NCBI RefSeq assembly: GCF_010667575.1
Contig: NZ_JAABNT010000004.1
Span: 248,001-312,000 of the forward strand
Reading direction: 5' to 3'
DNA from: Sulfitobacter sediminilitoris
Lineage (GTDB): Bacteria; Pseudomonadota; Alphaproteobacteria; Rhodobacterales; Rhodobacteraceae
DNA length: 64,000 nucleotides
Shown here piece after piece: positions 1 to 7,908 of this stretch. Position numbers and translations under genes: made by a program. The notes below the pieces were generated by a model. That model was not told the origin of the DNA. It ran no database searches and was given only the letters and a program-made list of their open reading frames with translations. Every line of letters starts with the position of its first letter. Positions within the stretch are counted from its first letter, which is position 1.

Positions 1-364
1 TGCCGTCCACGTATCCCCACATGAAACGGTCAAAGCCCTCGCGCGCCTCAACCTTTTGCCAGGCTCTGGCGTTATGGATCGTTGCTTCGATCTTGCCACG
101 GTGCCGGATGATGCCCGCATCCGTTAGCAGGCGAGCGACCTCGGGTTCGCCCCATTCGGCAATGACATTCGGATCAAAACCTTCGAAAGCCGCGCGAAAG
201 TTGTCGCGCTTTTTGAGGATCGTGATCCAGCTGAGCCCTGCCTGAAAGCCATCAAGGATAAGTTTTTCCCACAGTGCGCGGCTGTCCCATTCAGGCACGC
301 CCCATTCGGTGTCGTGGTAGTCCTTGTAGATCTGTTCAGGCCCAGCCCAACCACAACGTTCCAT
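1..364 (-). CDS. tag: DNA-3-methyladenine glycosylase I (partial, runs off left edge)
   Basis: The reverse strand from ATG at 364 reads MERCGWAGPEQIYKDYHDTE and continues without a stop to the window edge, giving about 121 residues. The N-terminal C-x-W, the 'YHDTEWG' stretch and the later 'LILDGFQAGLSW' and 'FRAAFEGFDP' stretches are typical of the Tag family, which excises 3-methyladenine from alkylated DNA. The family is usually about 190 residues, so the C-terminal third, with the remaining zinc ligands, lies outside. It is divergent from the EAL gene, with 117 bp between. The family call is firm; activity cannot be judged from a partial gene. Confidence 0.9.
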   Translation of the reverse strand, partial: MERCGWAGPEQIYKDYHDTEWGVPEWDSRALWEKLILDGFQAGLSWITILKKRDNFRAAFEGFDPNVIAEWGEPEVARLLTDAGIIRHRGKIEATIHNARAWQKVEAREGFDRFMWGYVDG

Positions 365-481
365 CCGTTCCCCCTACCGCCCGGTTTCGAGCAAATACAA
401 TTCGTACCAAATTTCCGCTTTAACAGGCGGTTATGATTTTGATGCCCATGCTCTCTCAAGCCCCAGTGAAAGTAAATTGCC

Positions 482-1333
482 GTGATCAACCGTTTCAAAG
501 CACGTCGTGTCGACGTCCCTCCGGGTGCGGACAACCCGAACAACTATGCCGTGACACAGCGTGACAAGGATACGCCCGACATGGTTCGAGATGCGGTGGT
601 ACACAAGCAAATGCTGTTGGCCTATCAGCCAGTCATGCGCGCAAGCAACCCCGCGAAGGTCGCCTTTTACGAGGGGTTGATTCGCGTGCTTGACGCCACC
701 GGTCGCGTCATCCCGGCCAGCGATTTTATGCCAAAGGTCGAGGGTACGGATCTGGGCCGCGAAATTGATGTGCAGGCCCTGCGCATGGGTTTGCAGACCC
801 TTAGGGCCAATCCGGGATTGCGGTTGTCGATCAATATGTCGGCCCGCTCTATCGGGTATACGGATTGGAACAAGACGTTGCGCCGCCACCTGAAACAGGA
901 TGACACGCTAGGAGAGCGGTTGATCCTTGAGATCACCGAGAATTCGGCAATGCTGGTGCCGGAGCTTGTTGTGAATTTCATGGACGAGTTACAGCCTCAT
1001 GGCGTCTGTTTCGCCCTGGACAACTACGGTGCCGGCAATACCGCCATCCGGTATTTCAAAGACTTCTTTTTTGACATTCTCAAGATCGACGGCCAATTCG
1101 TGCGCGGCATCGCCCAGAACCCCGACAACCGGGCGATCACAGCAGCGCTTTTGTCAGTGGCGGGCCATTTTGACATGCTGACGGTTGCAGAAAACGTAGA
1201 AAACGCAGAGGACGCTGCATTGCTGACCCAAATGGGTGTGGATTGCTTGCAAGGGTACTTTTTCAGTGCGCCAACCGTTCAACCCGCGTGGTTGCGCCAG
1301 AACCAGCCCAGCGAGCAAGCCAGATCGGGCTAA
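482..1333 (+). CDS. EAL-domain protein, catalytic site partly degenerate
   Basis: A 283-residue single EAL domain with no visible GGDEF, PAS, signal peptide or membrane segment. EAL proteins hydrolyse cyclic di-GMP or bind it as sensors. Recognisable positions: FYEGLIR (E64, EGL in place of EAL), SINMSAR (N118), LEITE (E150), LDNYGAG (D180 then N181 where active enzymes have DDFG), ILKIDG (K201), VAENVE (E237) and LQGYFFS (Q257). The second Asp of the DD pair is replaced by Asn, so activity may be reduced or lost. The start is GTG at 482, the first start after an in-frame stop at 473. The next in-frame ATG is residue 34, just before the domain. Confidence 0.85.
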   Translation: MINRFKARRVDVPPGADNPNNYAVTQRDKDTPDMVRDAVVHKQMLLAYQPVMRASNPAKVAFYEGLIRVLDATGRVIPASDFMPKVEGTDLGREIDVQALRMGLQTLRANPGLRLSINMSARSIGYTDWNKTLRRHLKQDDTLGERLILEITENSAMLVPELVVNFMDELQPHGVCFALDNYGAGNTAIRYFKDFFFDILKIDGQFVRGIAQNPDNRAITAALLSVAGHFDMLTVAENVENAEDAALLTQMGVDCLQGYFFSAPTVQPAWLRQNQPSEQARSG

Positions 1334-1396
1334 TACGCCTGCACATAGCTGCCATTCCGTCGCGTCAGTTGCCGCGATGCAGCGCATGATGTAAGA

Positions 1397-1413
1397 CCGC
1401 CTCCAGAAGGCGG
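1397..1413. other. short hairpin between EAL gene and phaA
   Basis: CCGCC at 1397-1401 pairs with GGCGG at 1409-1413 around a 7-base loop. There is no T-run on either side, so termination is doubtful. It lies in the phaA leader, about 70 bp before its start. Confidence 0.3.
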
Positions 1414-1484
1414 GGGAGTCGCGCTGTGCGTGGAGGCATAGGCGTCACATCATCCCTTGCCACCAGCAAGAGGATTGTCCCCTT

Positions 1485-2660
1485 ATGACCAACGTCGTCA
1501 TCGCATCCGCCGCACGTACAGCAGTCGGCAGCTTCGGAGGCTCATTCGCCAACACACCCGCCCATGATCTGGGTGCTGCCGTTCTCAAGGAAATCATCGC
1601 CCGTGCGGGTGTGGACGCCTCCGAGGTGTCCGAGACGATCCTCGGTCAGGTACTGACAGCCGCTCAGGGCCAGAACCCTGCACGTCAAGCGCATATCAAC
1701 GCCGGTCTGCCACAAGAGTCTGCTGCCTGGTCCATCAACCAGGTTTGCGGCTCTGGTCTGCGTGCCGTCGCATTGGGCGCACAGCACATTCAGCTGGGCG
1801 ATGCGAACATCGTGGCTGCTGGCGGTCAGGAAAACATGACGATGTCCCCCCACGCCCAAGCCATGCGCGCCGGACAAAAGATGGGCGACATGAAGCTGAT
1901 CGATACGATGATCAAGGACGGTCTGTGGGATGCCTTCAACGGCTATCACATGGGTCAAACCGCTGAAAACGTTGCCGAAAAGTGGCAGATCAGCCGCGAC
2001 CAGCAGGACGAATTCGCTGTCGCATCCCAGAACAAAGCCGAAGCCGCGCAGAAGGCGGGCAAGTTTGCAGACGAGATCGTTGCCTACACGGTACCCGGCC
2101 GCAAGGGCGACACCATTGTCGATCAGGACGAATACATCCGTCACGGGGCAACCATGGAAGCGATGCAGAAACTGCGTCCCGCATTCACCAAGGACGGCTC
2201 TGTCACCGCCGCGAATGCGTCTGGCCTGAATGACGGTGCCGCCGGTGCCCTGCTGATGAGCGCGGATGAAGCCGAAAAGCGCGGCATTGAGCCGCTGGCC
2301 CGCATCGCGTCCTACGCAACCGCTGGTCTGGATCCGTCGATCATGGGCGTGGGCCCGATCTATGCATCGCGAAAAGCGCTTGAGAAGGCAGGCTGGAGGG
2401 CCGAAGACCTTGATCTGGTCGAGGCCAACGAAGCCTTTGCCGCGCAGGCCTGTGCAGTGAACAAGGACATGGGTTGGGATCCGGCAATCGTGAACGTGAA
2501 CGGCGGCGCCATCGCCATCGGTCACCCTATCGGCGCATCGGGTGCGCGCATCCTGAACACGCTCCTGTTCGAAATGCAGCGCCGTGGCGCCAAGAAGGGT
2601 CTTGCGACACTGTGTATTGGTGGCGGCATGGGTGTTGCCATGTGCCTTGAGCGCCCCTAA
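1485..2660 (+). CDS. phaA: acetyl-CoA C-acetyltransferase (beta-ketothiolase)
   Basis: A 391-residue biosynthetic thiolase, the normal length for PhaA. It condenses two acetyl-CoA to acetoacetyl-CoA for polyhydroxybutyrate synthesis. The acyl-accepting cysteine is C88 in NQVCGSG. The general-base pair is H347 in [10 protein letters not shown] and C377 in LCIGGGMG near the C-terminus. phaB follows 77 bp downstream on the same strand, the usual phaAB pairing; phaC is not in this window. A purine-rich stretch (AAGAGG) precedes the ATG. Because the neighbour is phaB, a biosynthetic role is more likely than fatty-acid degradation. Confidence 0.95.
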   Translation: MTNVVIASAARTAVGSFGGSFANTPAHDLGAAVLKEIIARAGVDASEVSETILGQVLTAAQGQNPARQAHINAGLPQESAAWSINQVCGSGLRAVALGAQHIQLGDANIVAAGGQENMTMSPHAQAMRAGQKMGDMKLIDTMIKDGLWDAFNGYHMGQTAENVAEKWQISRDQQDEFAVASQNKAEAAQKAGKFADEIVAYTVPGRKGDTIVDQDEYIRHGATMEAMQKLRPAFTKDGSVTAANASGLNDGAAGALLMSADEAEKRGIEPLARIASYATAGLDPSIMGVGPIYASRKALEKAGWRAEDLDLVEANEAFAAQACAVNKDMGWDPAIVNVNGGAIAIGHPIGASGARILNTLLFEMQRRGAKKGLATLCIGGGMGVAMCLERP

Positions 2661-2667
2661 AGAGATC

Positions 2668-2692
2668 GGGCGCGCAAGAATATTGCGCACCC
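2668..2692 (+). other. intercistronic hairpin in the phaA-phaB gap
   Basis: GGG-C-GCGCAA at 2668-2677 faces TTGCGC-A-CCC at 2683-2692 with the loop GAATA and one C/A mismatch. It starts 8 bp after the phaA stop and is not followed by a T-run. An mRNA-stabilising or processing element is more likely than a strong terminator. Confidence 0.45.
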
Positions 2693-2737
2693 AGATTCGA
2701 ATACGACCAAAAATTACCTGAAGGATAGGAGGATATC

Positions 2738-3460
2738 ATGTCCCGCGTCGCACTTGTTACCGGAGGCAGCCGAGGCATCGGTGCCGCCATTTCCAAAGAA
2801 CTCAAAGAAGCAGGCTATACCGTTGCGGCAACCTACGCCGGCAATGACGAAGCCGCGGCAAAGTTCACCGAAGAGACAGGCATCAAGACCTACAAATGGA
2901 ACGTAGCTGACTACGATTCCTCCAAGGAGGGTATCGCAAAGGTCGAGGCAGACCTTGGCCCCATCGAGATTGTCGTGGCCAATGCGGGCATCACCCGTGA
3001 CGCACCTTTCCACAAGATGACGCCAGAGCAGTGGCACGAGGTGATCGACACCAACCTCACCGGCGTATTCAACACCATCCACCCTGTCTGGCCCGGCATG
3101 CGCGAGCGCAAGTTCGGCCGTATCGTTGTTATCTCCTCGATCAATGGTCAGAAAGGCCAGTTCGCACAGGTGAACTATGCCGCGACCAAGGCGGGTGATC
3201 TGGGTATCGTAAAGTCTTTGGCGCAGGAAGGCGCGCGCGCCAACATTACTGCAAACGCCATCTGTCCCGGCTACATCGCGACGGACATGGTGATGGCAGT
3301 GCCTGAGAAAGTACGTGAGAGCATCATCGCGCAGATCCCAGCCGGGCGTCTGGGGGAGCCAGAGGAAATCGCACGTGCGGTCAAGTTCCTGGTCGCCGAT
3401 GACGCGGGCTTTATTAATGGCTCGACCATCTCGGCCAACGGTGCGCAGTTCTTCGTCTGA
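2738..3460 (+). CDS. phaB: acetoacetyl-CoA reductase
   Basis: A 240-residue classical short-chain dehydrogenase that reduces acetoacetyl-CoA to (R)-3-hydroxybutyryl-CoA with NADPH. It has the Rossmann motif TGGSRGIG (residues 8-15), NAG at 82-84, catalytic Ser near 134 and Y147-x3-K151 in VNYAATKAG. The 'GQKGQFAQVNYAATKAG' region is typical of PhaB rather than FabG. A strong Shine-Dalgarno (AGGAGG) lies 5 bases before the ATG. It follows phaA and is closed by a strong terminator at 3484-3515, so phaAB is probably a two-gene transcript. Confidence 0.95.
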   Translation: MSRVALVTGGSRGIGAAISKELKEAGYTVAATYAGNDEAAAKFTEETGIKTYKWNVADYDSSKEGIAKVEADLGPIEIVVANAGITRDAPFHKMTPEQWHEVIDTNLTGVFNTIHPVWPGMRERKFGRIVVISSINGQKGQFAQVNYAATKAGDLGIVKSLAQEGARANITANAICPGYIATDMVMAVPEKVRESIIAQIPAGRLGEPEEIARAVKFLVADDAGFINGSTISANGAQFFV

Positions 3461-3483
3461 TCGATTGTTCTTTTTGAAACAAC

Positions 3484-3515
3484 AAAGGGCGGCTCAATCG
3501 AGCCGCCCTTTCTTT
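3484..3515 (+). terminator. Rho-independent terminator after phaB
   Basis: A perfect 12-bp stem, AAAGGGCGGCTC at 3484-3495 and GAGCCGCCCTTT at 3500-3511, with an AATC tetraloop. The T-rich tail runs on to 3515. It lies 23 bp after the phaB stop. Confidence 0.9.
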
Positions 3516-3539
3516 ATGCCGTAAGAAAGCTGCAGTCTT

Positions 3540-3656
3540 TCAGCTGGAAGTCGAACCGCGCAACCACGCCCATGCGGCTTTCATAGCGGCGGCGCGTTCT
3601 TCGTGCGCGTTCAGCATTGCGTTGCGGGTGGTGCGGTTTGTTGTGGCTTCGGTCAT
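3540..3656 (-). CDS. 38-residue conserved-type small protein
   Basis: ATG at 3656 (reverse strand), preceded by AAGGA nine bases upstream, opens a 38-codon ORF starting MTEATTNRTTRNAMLNAHEE and ending WAWLRGSTSS. It is basic and Ala-rich with one predicted amphipathic helix around residues 15-33 and no membrane segment. Small ORFs of this style, with an 'HEERAAAMKAAWAWL' helix, are something I associate with Rhodobacterales genomes, but I cannot assign a function. A longer overlapping frame on the same strand (3514-3705) gives an implausible Arg/His-rich sequence and was rejected. Confidence 0.55.
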   Translation of the reverse strand: MTEATTNRTTRNAMLNAHEERAAAMKAAWAWLRGSTSS

Positions 3657-3755
3657 GGCTTTGATCCTTTTTCAGTGTGGCTTTAGTGCTTCTGTCTTGA
3701 GACAAATATGGGCCTTTGAATCAAAGCTGACAAACGAGACTTTTCAAACCTTCAG

Positions 3756-3770
3756 TTAAGTTATACTTAA
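3756..3770 (+). promoter_or_regulatory. LysR-type operator overlapping a -10 box
   Basis: TTAAG-TTATA-CTTAA is a perfect inverted repeat containing the T-N11-A LysR signature (TAAGTTATACTTA). It includes TATACT at 3762-3767, a good -10 hexamer. Transcription from it would start about 3774-3776, right at the ATG of the downstream LysR gene at 3777. This suggests autoregulation and a leaderless transcript. Confidence 0.5.
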
Positions 3771-3776
3771 TCGAAC

Positions 3777-4718
3777 ATGGCGACATCACTTCCCCCTCTC
3801 ACGGCTCTGCGGGCATTTGACGCTGCTGCCCGGCATATGTCCTTTGCCAAGGCGGCGGAGGAATTGAACGTCACCCCTGCCGCGCTCAGCTTTCAGATCA
3901 AATCCCTTGAAGAGCATCTGGGCGCGCCGTTGTTTCGGCGACTGAACCGTGCGGTCGAACTGACAGATGCCGGCCATGCGCTGGCACCGGATGCAAAGGC
4001 TGCGTTCGAGATGTTGACGAACGGCTGGCGCGCGGCGCAGCGCATGCAGGATCATCAGTCACTCACCGTGACTGCGGGGCCTGCGTTCACAGCAAAATGG
4101 CTGGCCCCGCGCCTGTTTCAGTTTGCCCATGAACACCCTGAGATAGAGCTGCGTTTTTCAGCAACGCTGCGGGCCATGGATTTCGCGCGCGATGATATCG
4201 ACGTGGCAATTCGGTTTGGCTATGGCCCTGATCCCGGGCTTTATTCACTGCCTCTGGCCGAAGAATGGGTGACGCCCGTCATGTTGCCGGAGATGGCAGA
4301 GCGATATCCCACGCCGGAAAGCCTGCGTGAAGCCGTGTTAATCATCGACGATTCTGTTGCGTTTCTGGACCCACCCGCAGATTGGGAGGCATGGTCGGAG
4401 GCAATGGGAATTGCGCCTTTGGTACCCACGGGGCCGAGGTTCTCACAGGCGGACCACGCGCTTGACGCCGTTCTTGCCGGGACTGGTGTGGCTTTGGGGC
4501 GGCGGGCACTGGTCATCAAGGATTTGGCCGAAGGGCGGCTGGTTGCCCCCTATGGCAAGGTACTAAGCACTGGCGCACGTTTCCGGTTCCTGTGTCCCGA
4601 AGGGGCCGAGACACGGCTACAGATCGAGGCATTCAAGAATTGGATGCTCCGCGAAATTGACAAGACGGCGCATATCGCCGAGAGCTTTGAGATGCTTGAA
4701 AGACCGATCAAGAAATGA
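3777..4718 (+). CDS. LysR-family transcriptional regulator (GcvA-like)
   Basis: A 313-residue LysR regulator. The N-terminal winged helix-turn-helix (residues about 7-66) has SFAKAAEELNVTPAALSFQI and LEEHLGAPLF. The substrate-binding domain follows from about 92. The opening 'LPPLTALRAFDAAARHMSF' is typical of the GcvA/AmpR branch. It overlaps the following exporter gene by ATGA, so the two are probably co-transcribed and the regulator may control that exporter. There is no Shine-Dalgarno before the ATG, only a palindrome with a -10-like core. The inducer is unknown. Confidence 0.9.
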   Translation: MATSLPPLTALRAFDAAARHMSFAKAAEELNVTPAALSFQIKSLEEHLGAPLFRRLNRAVELTDAGHALAPDAKAAFEMLTNGWRAAQRMQDHQSLTVTAGPAFTAKWLAPRLFQFAHEHPEIELRFSATLRAMDFARDDIDVAIRFGYGPDPGLYSLPLAEEWVTPVMLPEMAERYPTPESLREAVLIIDDSVAFLDPPADWEAWSEAMGIAPLVPTGPRFSQADHALDAVLAGTGVALGRRALVIKDLAEGRLVAPYGKVLSTGARFRFLCPEGAETRLQIEAFKNWMLREIDKTAHIAESFEMLERPIKK

Positions 4719-5575
4719 GCCGCAGCCGCGCTACTGCCACCGGATTTGTTGCAGTGCTGCTATGGGCGCTCCTGGCGCTTTTCACTGTCGGGTCAGCCCC
4801 GACACCGCCTTTATTGCTGAACACGCTTTGCTTTGCCTTGGGGGGCACACTTGGTCTGATCTGGGCAGCGCGGACCGGAGCGTTGCCAAATCTGCGTAAA
4901 ATCCCTTTGAAAGTTTATGTTTTCGGCACCCTCGGCCTTTTTGGGTATCACGCGCTGTACTTTTCAGCGCTCAGGTTGGCGCCAGCGGCAGAGGCGGGAT
5001 TGATTGCCTATCTCTGGCCATTGCTCATCGTCGTGCTCTCGGGCCTGCTCCCCGGAGAACGGCTGCGCGCCGGTCATCTGATTGGAGCATTGATTGGATT
5101 TTCCGGCGCCGCACTGATCATTATGGGCGGAAGCGACGGGTTCTCGCCCCAGTACGCCTTGGGCTATGGACTGGCGTTTCTATGTGCGCTGACCTGGTCG
5201 AGCTATTCGGTGCTGTCGCGGCTGGTGGGGACCGCGCCTACGGCGACCGTGGCAGTGTTTTGCCTTGCGACTGCAGCGCTTTCGCTACCCCTGCATCTTA
5301 TGTTCGAGCAAACCGTCTGGCCGCAAAGCGCGCTTGCATGGGCTTCTGTCGCCGGGCTGGGGCTGGGCCCTGTGGGTCTGGCGTTTTTCGTTTGGGATAT
5401 TGGGGTCAAGCAGGGTGACATTCAGCTTTTGGGTACCAGCTCTTACGCGGCGCCGCTGTTGTCTACGCTTGTGTTGGTCGGAGCAGGAGTAGCCGCCCCA
5501 AGCTATACGCTGCTTTGGGCGGCGATCTTGATCACTGGCGGTGCTGTGGCTGCAGCACGCGCCAGCCTTCGCTAA
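4715..5575 (+). CDS. EamA/DMT-family exporter, YddG-like
   Basis: A 286-residue inner-membrane protein with about ten hydrophobic helices in two EamA repeats, the normal drug/metabolite transporter size. The segment 'YHALYFSALRLAPAAEAGLIAYLWPLLIV' (residues about 74-102) matches the aromatic amino-acid exporter YddG subgroup. The likely role is efflux of an amino acid or related metabolite. The start overlaps the LysR stop by four bases, indicating translational coupling. The substrate is inferred from subgroup resemblance only. Confidence 0.85.
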   Translation: MSRSRATATGFVAVLLWALLALFTVGSAPTPPLLLNTLCFALGGTLGLIWAARTGALPNLRKIPLKVYVFGTLGLFGYHALYFSALRLAPAAEAGLIAYLWPLLIVVLSGLLPGERLRAGHLIGALIGFSGAALIIMGGSDGFSPQYALGYGLAFLCALTWSSYSVLSRLVGTAPTATVAVFCLATAALSLPLHLMFEQTVWPQSALAWASVAGLGLGPVGLAFFVWDIGVKQGDIQLLGTSSYAAPLLSTLVLVGAGVAAPSYTLLWAAILITGGAVAAARASLR

Positions 5576-5601
5576 ACGGGGGCAACTCCCCTACGTTGAG
5601 G

Positions 5602-5766
5602 CTAACTAGAAAGCCGCGTGATCTCCTCTTTCAAACGCAGTTTTTCTTTCTTCATCGTTGCAACTTCCAGATCATCAACCCCGGGTGACCGTTGGGCGTG
5701 TTCAACCGCTTCGCTCATCTCTTGGTGCTTGCGCTTGAGGGTCTCCAGATGTGCAGTGAGAGCCAT
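5602..5766 (-). CDS. YdcH/DUF465 small coiled-coil protein
   Basis: A 54-residue ORF starting MALTAHLETLKRKHQEMSEA and ending with a Lys/Glu-rich helix (KKEKLRLKEEITRLSS). The two charged helices with a short turn containing SPGVDDLEV fit the DUF465 (YdcH) family. That family is widespread in Proteobacteria and has no firmly established function. A strong Shine-Dalgarno (GGAGGA) sits 5-6 bases before ATG 5766. It stands alone, convergent with the exporter gene, 26 bp from its stop. Confidence 0.85.
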   Translation of the reverse strand: MALTAHLETLKRKHQEMSEAVEHAQRSPGVDDLEVATMKKEKLRLKEEITRLSS

Positions 5767-5875
5767 GTATTCCTCCTTCAATGGATGTAGATCTTGAGTG
5801 GATCACAGTTCAGCGTTTGTGTCACGCCGCCCTGCAGCATACCCTCTAAACTAGTAAAGGATTGCTTAACGCCGC

Positions 5876-6628
5876 CTAGAATTGCAGCGCAGCACCGTCG
5901 CGCAAGACTGCCGAAATCGCCGGGACATAGCTGTCACCATCTTGCTGATGGCTGTCGCCTTGGTGCAAAATCAACGGTGGGTGCAGGCGAAACGCGCCCC
6001 GCCCGTTCTTGCGTGCACGCAGGATGATCCGTTCCGGAGCGCGGGTAGCGCGCGCTGTGAGCGGCAGCACCTCGATCGACCCCATTTCATGCGGGAGTGC
6101 ACGGATAATATCTGGCAAGCTTTCCACACGGTGAATGAAATGGGCCATCCCCTTGGGCGCAAGGCGCTTGGCCGCGATGCGGACCCATTTTTCAAGCGAG
6201 GTTTCTGCTCCGTGTGCTGCCTCGCGGGCGGGATCATCCGACGCGACAGAAGCGCCACGATCATAGTACGGAGGATTGGCCAGAACGTGGTCAAATTGTC
6301 GCTGACGCAAATGCAACGGCATATCCGTCAGGTCCGTTTCGACCACCTCCAGCCTAGCCCCGCCGTTGCGCCGGGCGAGCGCGGCAAACGCTGCATCCCG
6401 TTCGACCCCGGTTAAATCAACACCCTCAACGCGCGTCCCAAGACATAAGATCGCCGTGCCGACACCGCAGCCAAGCTCAAGGACACGCTCACCTTTATTC
6501 GCAGGAACTGAAGCACTTAGCAGAACCGCATCCATCCCCGCACGGTACCCCTGACGGGGTTGCCACAGGCGCAGGCGCCCACCCAGAAACGCATCATGCG
6601 TCAGGTCGGTTTCCGCCTGCCCGCTCAC
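5876..6628 (-). CDS. tRNA1(Val) adenine-N6-methyltransferase-like protein
   Basis: A 250-residue class I SAM-dependent methyltransferase. The SAM-binding loop is VLELGCGVGTA (residues about 49-59) and the adenine-N6 catalytic motif is NPPYY (about 116-120), as in the TrmN6/YfiC group that modifies A37 of tRNA1(Val). The C-terminal part is a short extension. It overlaps the upstream DUF2007 gene by four bases (ATGA). The methyltransferase class is firm; the exact substrate is by family resemblance. Confidence 0.85.
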   Translation of the reverse strand: MSGQAETDLTHDAFLGGRLRLWQPRQGYRAGMDAVLLSASVPANKGERVLELGCGVGTAILCLGTRVEGVDLTGVERDAAFAALARRNGGARLEVVETDLTDMPLHLRQRQFDHVLANPPYYDRGASVASDDPAREAAHGAETSLEKWVRIAAKRLAPKGMAHFIHRVESLPDIIRALPHEMGSIEVLPLTARATRAPERIILRARKNGRGAFRLHPPLILHQGDSHQQDGDSYVPAISAVLRDGAALQF

Positions 6629-6840
6629 ATCCCCAGTTCTATGTTGTTGTCGCGCAAAACCCGTTCGGCAGCGGCATGGTCATCGGGGTGCACCATCAGA
6701 CGGCGCGGGAAAATCCCGATGCCCCCTTCAAGGACGCTCATGTTTACGTCCATCTCGAAGCAGTCTATATCCTCACCCTCAAGGAGGGCCTGTGCAAAGG
6801 CAATGACGGTCATGTCCGTGGTGCGCAAAAGTTCCTTCAT
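6625..6840 (-). CDS. DUF2007 family putative signal-transducing protein
   Basis: A 71-residue protein starting MKELLRTTDMTVIAFAQALL and containing FEMDVNMSVLEGGIGIFPRRLMV, typical of DUF2007, which resembles a PII-like ferredoxin fold. I chose the ATG at 6840 because family members begin with MKELLRT. The open frame extends upstream to 6939, but that would overlap the divergent polyprenyl synthase start and add atypical sequence. It is translationally coupled to the methyltransferase gene through an ATGA overlap. No function is established. Confidence 0.85.
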   Translation of the reverse strand: MKELLRTTDMTVIAFAQALLEGEDIDCFEMDVNMSVLEGGIGIFPRRLMVHPDDHAAAERVLRDNNIELGM

Positions 6841-6909
6841 ATCAGTGGTGTGGGCCAGTTCCGCCAGATTGTCGAGCCTCATTAGCGGGCGAAGAATAAG
6901 GTCGAGTCG

Positions 6910-7908
6910 ATGAACATCGAAACAATCATGAAACCACATGACAGGCTGGCCGCCTATCTGGCGGAAGATATGGAGAGGGTCGGCACCCTAATTCGCGAGC
7001 GGATGGCCTCGGAACACGCGCCACGCATTCCAGAGGTCACGGCGCATCTGGTTGAGGCAGGCGGCAAGCGCTTGCGCCCCCTGCTGACATTGGCCGCTGC
7101 GCGGATGTGCGGCTATGACGGGCCTTACCATGTGCATCTGGCCGCGACGGTTGAGTTTATTCACACTGCCACGCTGCTGCATGATGACGTCGTGGACGAA
7201 AGCCAGCAGCGACGGGGGCGGCCCACGGCAAATCTGTTGTGGGACAATCAGTCTTCGGTGCTGGTGGGTGATTATCTGTTCGCTCGGTCTTTCCAGTTGA
7301 TGACCGAACCTGGATCAATGCGGGTGATGCGCATCCTGTCAAATGCGGCGGCGACCATTGCCGAAGGTGAGGTGTTGCAGCTCACAGCGGCACAGAATCT
7401 TGCAACCGATGAGAGCGTATATCTGCAGGTGATCCGGGGCAAAACGGCTGCGCTTTTCTCTGCCGCGACTGAAGTTGGCGGGGTGATCGCAGATGCAGAC
7501 GATGCGCAGGTGCAGGCGTTATTTGACTATGGCGATGCCTTGGGAATTGCGTTTCAGATCGTCGATGATCTGCTGGATTATCAGGGCGAAACCGGGACCA
7601 CCGGCAAGAATGTCGGCGATGATTTCCGTGAGCGGAAACTGACGTTGCCGGTGATCAAGGCGGTGGCGAAGGCAGACGCCGAAGAACGCACATTCTGGGT
7701 GCGGACGATTGAAAAGGGCCGTCAGGAAGACGGAGATTTGGATCATGCACTGGGTCTGATGCGAAAGCATGGCACCTTGAGTGCGACACAAGCGGATGCA
7801 CTTAGTTGGGCGGCCAAGGCCAAGATCGCGATTGACTTATTGCCCCAGCACGACGTCAAAGACATGCTGCTTGATCTTGCGGACTACGTGGTCAGCCGGA
7901 TCAGCTAA
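6910..7908 (+). CDS. polyprenyl diphosphate synthase (ubiquinone side chain)
   Basis: A 332-residue trans-polyprenyl synthase that condenses isopentenyl diphosphate units onto an allylic primer. It has the first Asp-rich motif HDDVVD (D92, D93, D96), the upstream GGKRLRP substrate loop at 51-57 and the second Asp-rich motif FQIVDDLLDY. In this group of bacteria the product is expected to be the C50 decaprenyl chain of ubiquinone-10; the chain length is an inference. Its 3' end overlaps the convergent ispE gene by 8 bp, so two steps of isoprenoid metabolism lie tail to tail. Confidence 0.9.
   Translation: MNIETIMKPHDRLAAYLAEDMERVGTLIRERMASEHAPRIPEVTAHLVEAGGKRLRPLLTLAAARMCGYDGPYHVHLAATVEFIHTATLLHDDVVDESQQRRGRPTANLLWDNQSSVLVGDYLFARSFQLMTEPGSMRVMRILSNAAATIAEGEVLQLTAAQNLATDESVYLQVIRGKTAALFSAATEVGGVIADADDAQVQALFDYGDALGIAFQIVDDLLDYQGETGTTGKNVGDDFRERKLTLPVIKAVAKADAEERTFWVRTIEKGRQEDGDLDHALGLMRKHGTLSATQADALSWAAKAKIAIDLLPQHDVKDMLLDLADYVVSRIS

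Noticed and set aside
1542..2690. 382-residue open frame opposite phaA
   Set aside because: It is the antisense shadow of phaA; composition is His/Cys/Arg-rich without recognisable domains, and phaA has all thiolase motifs.
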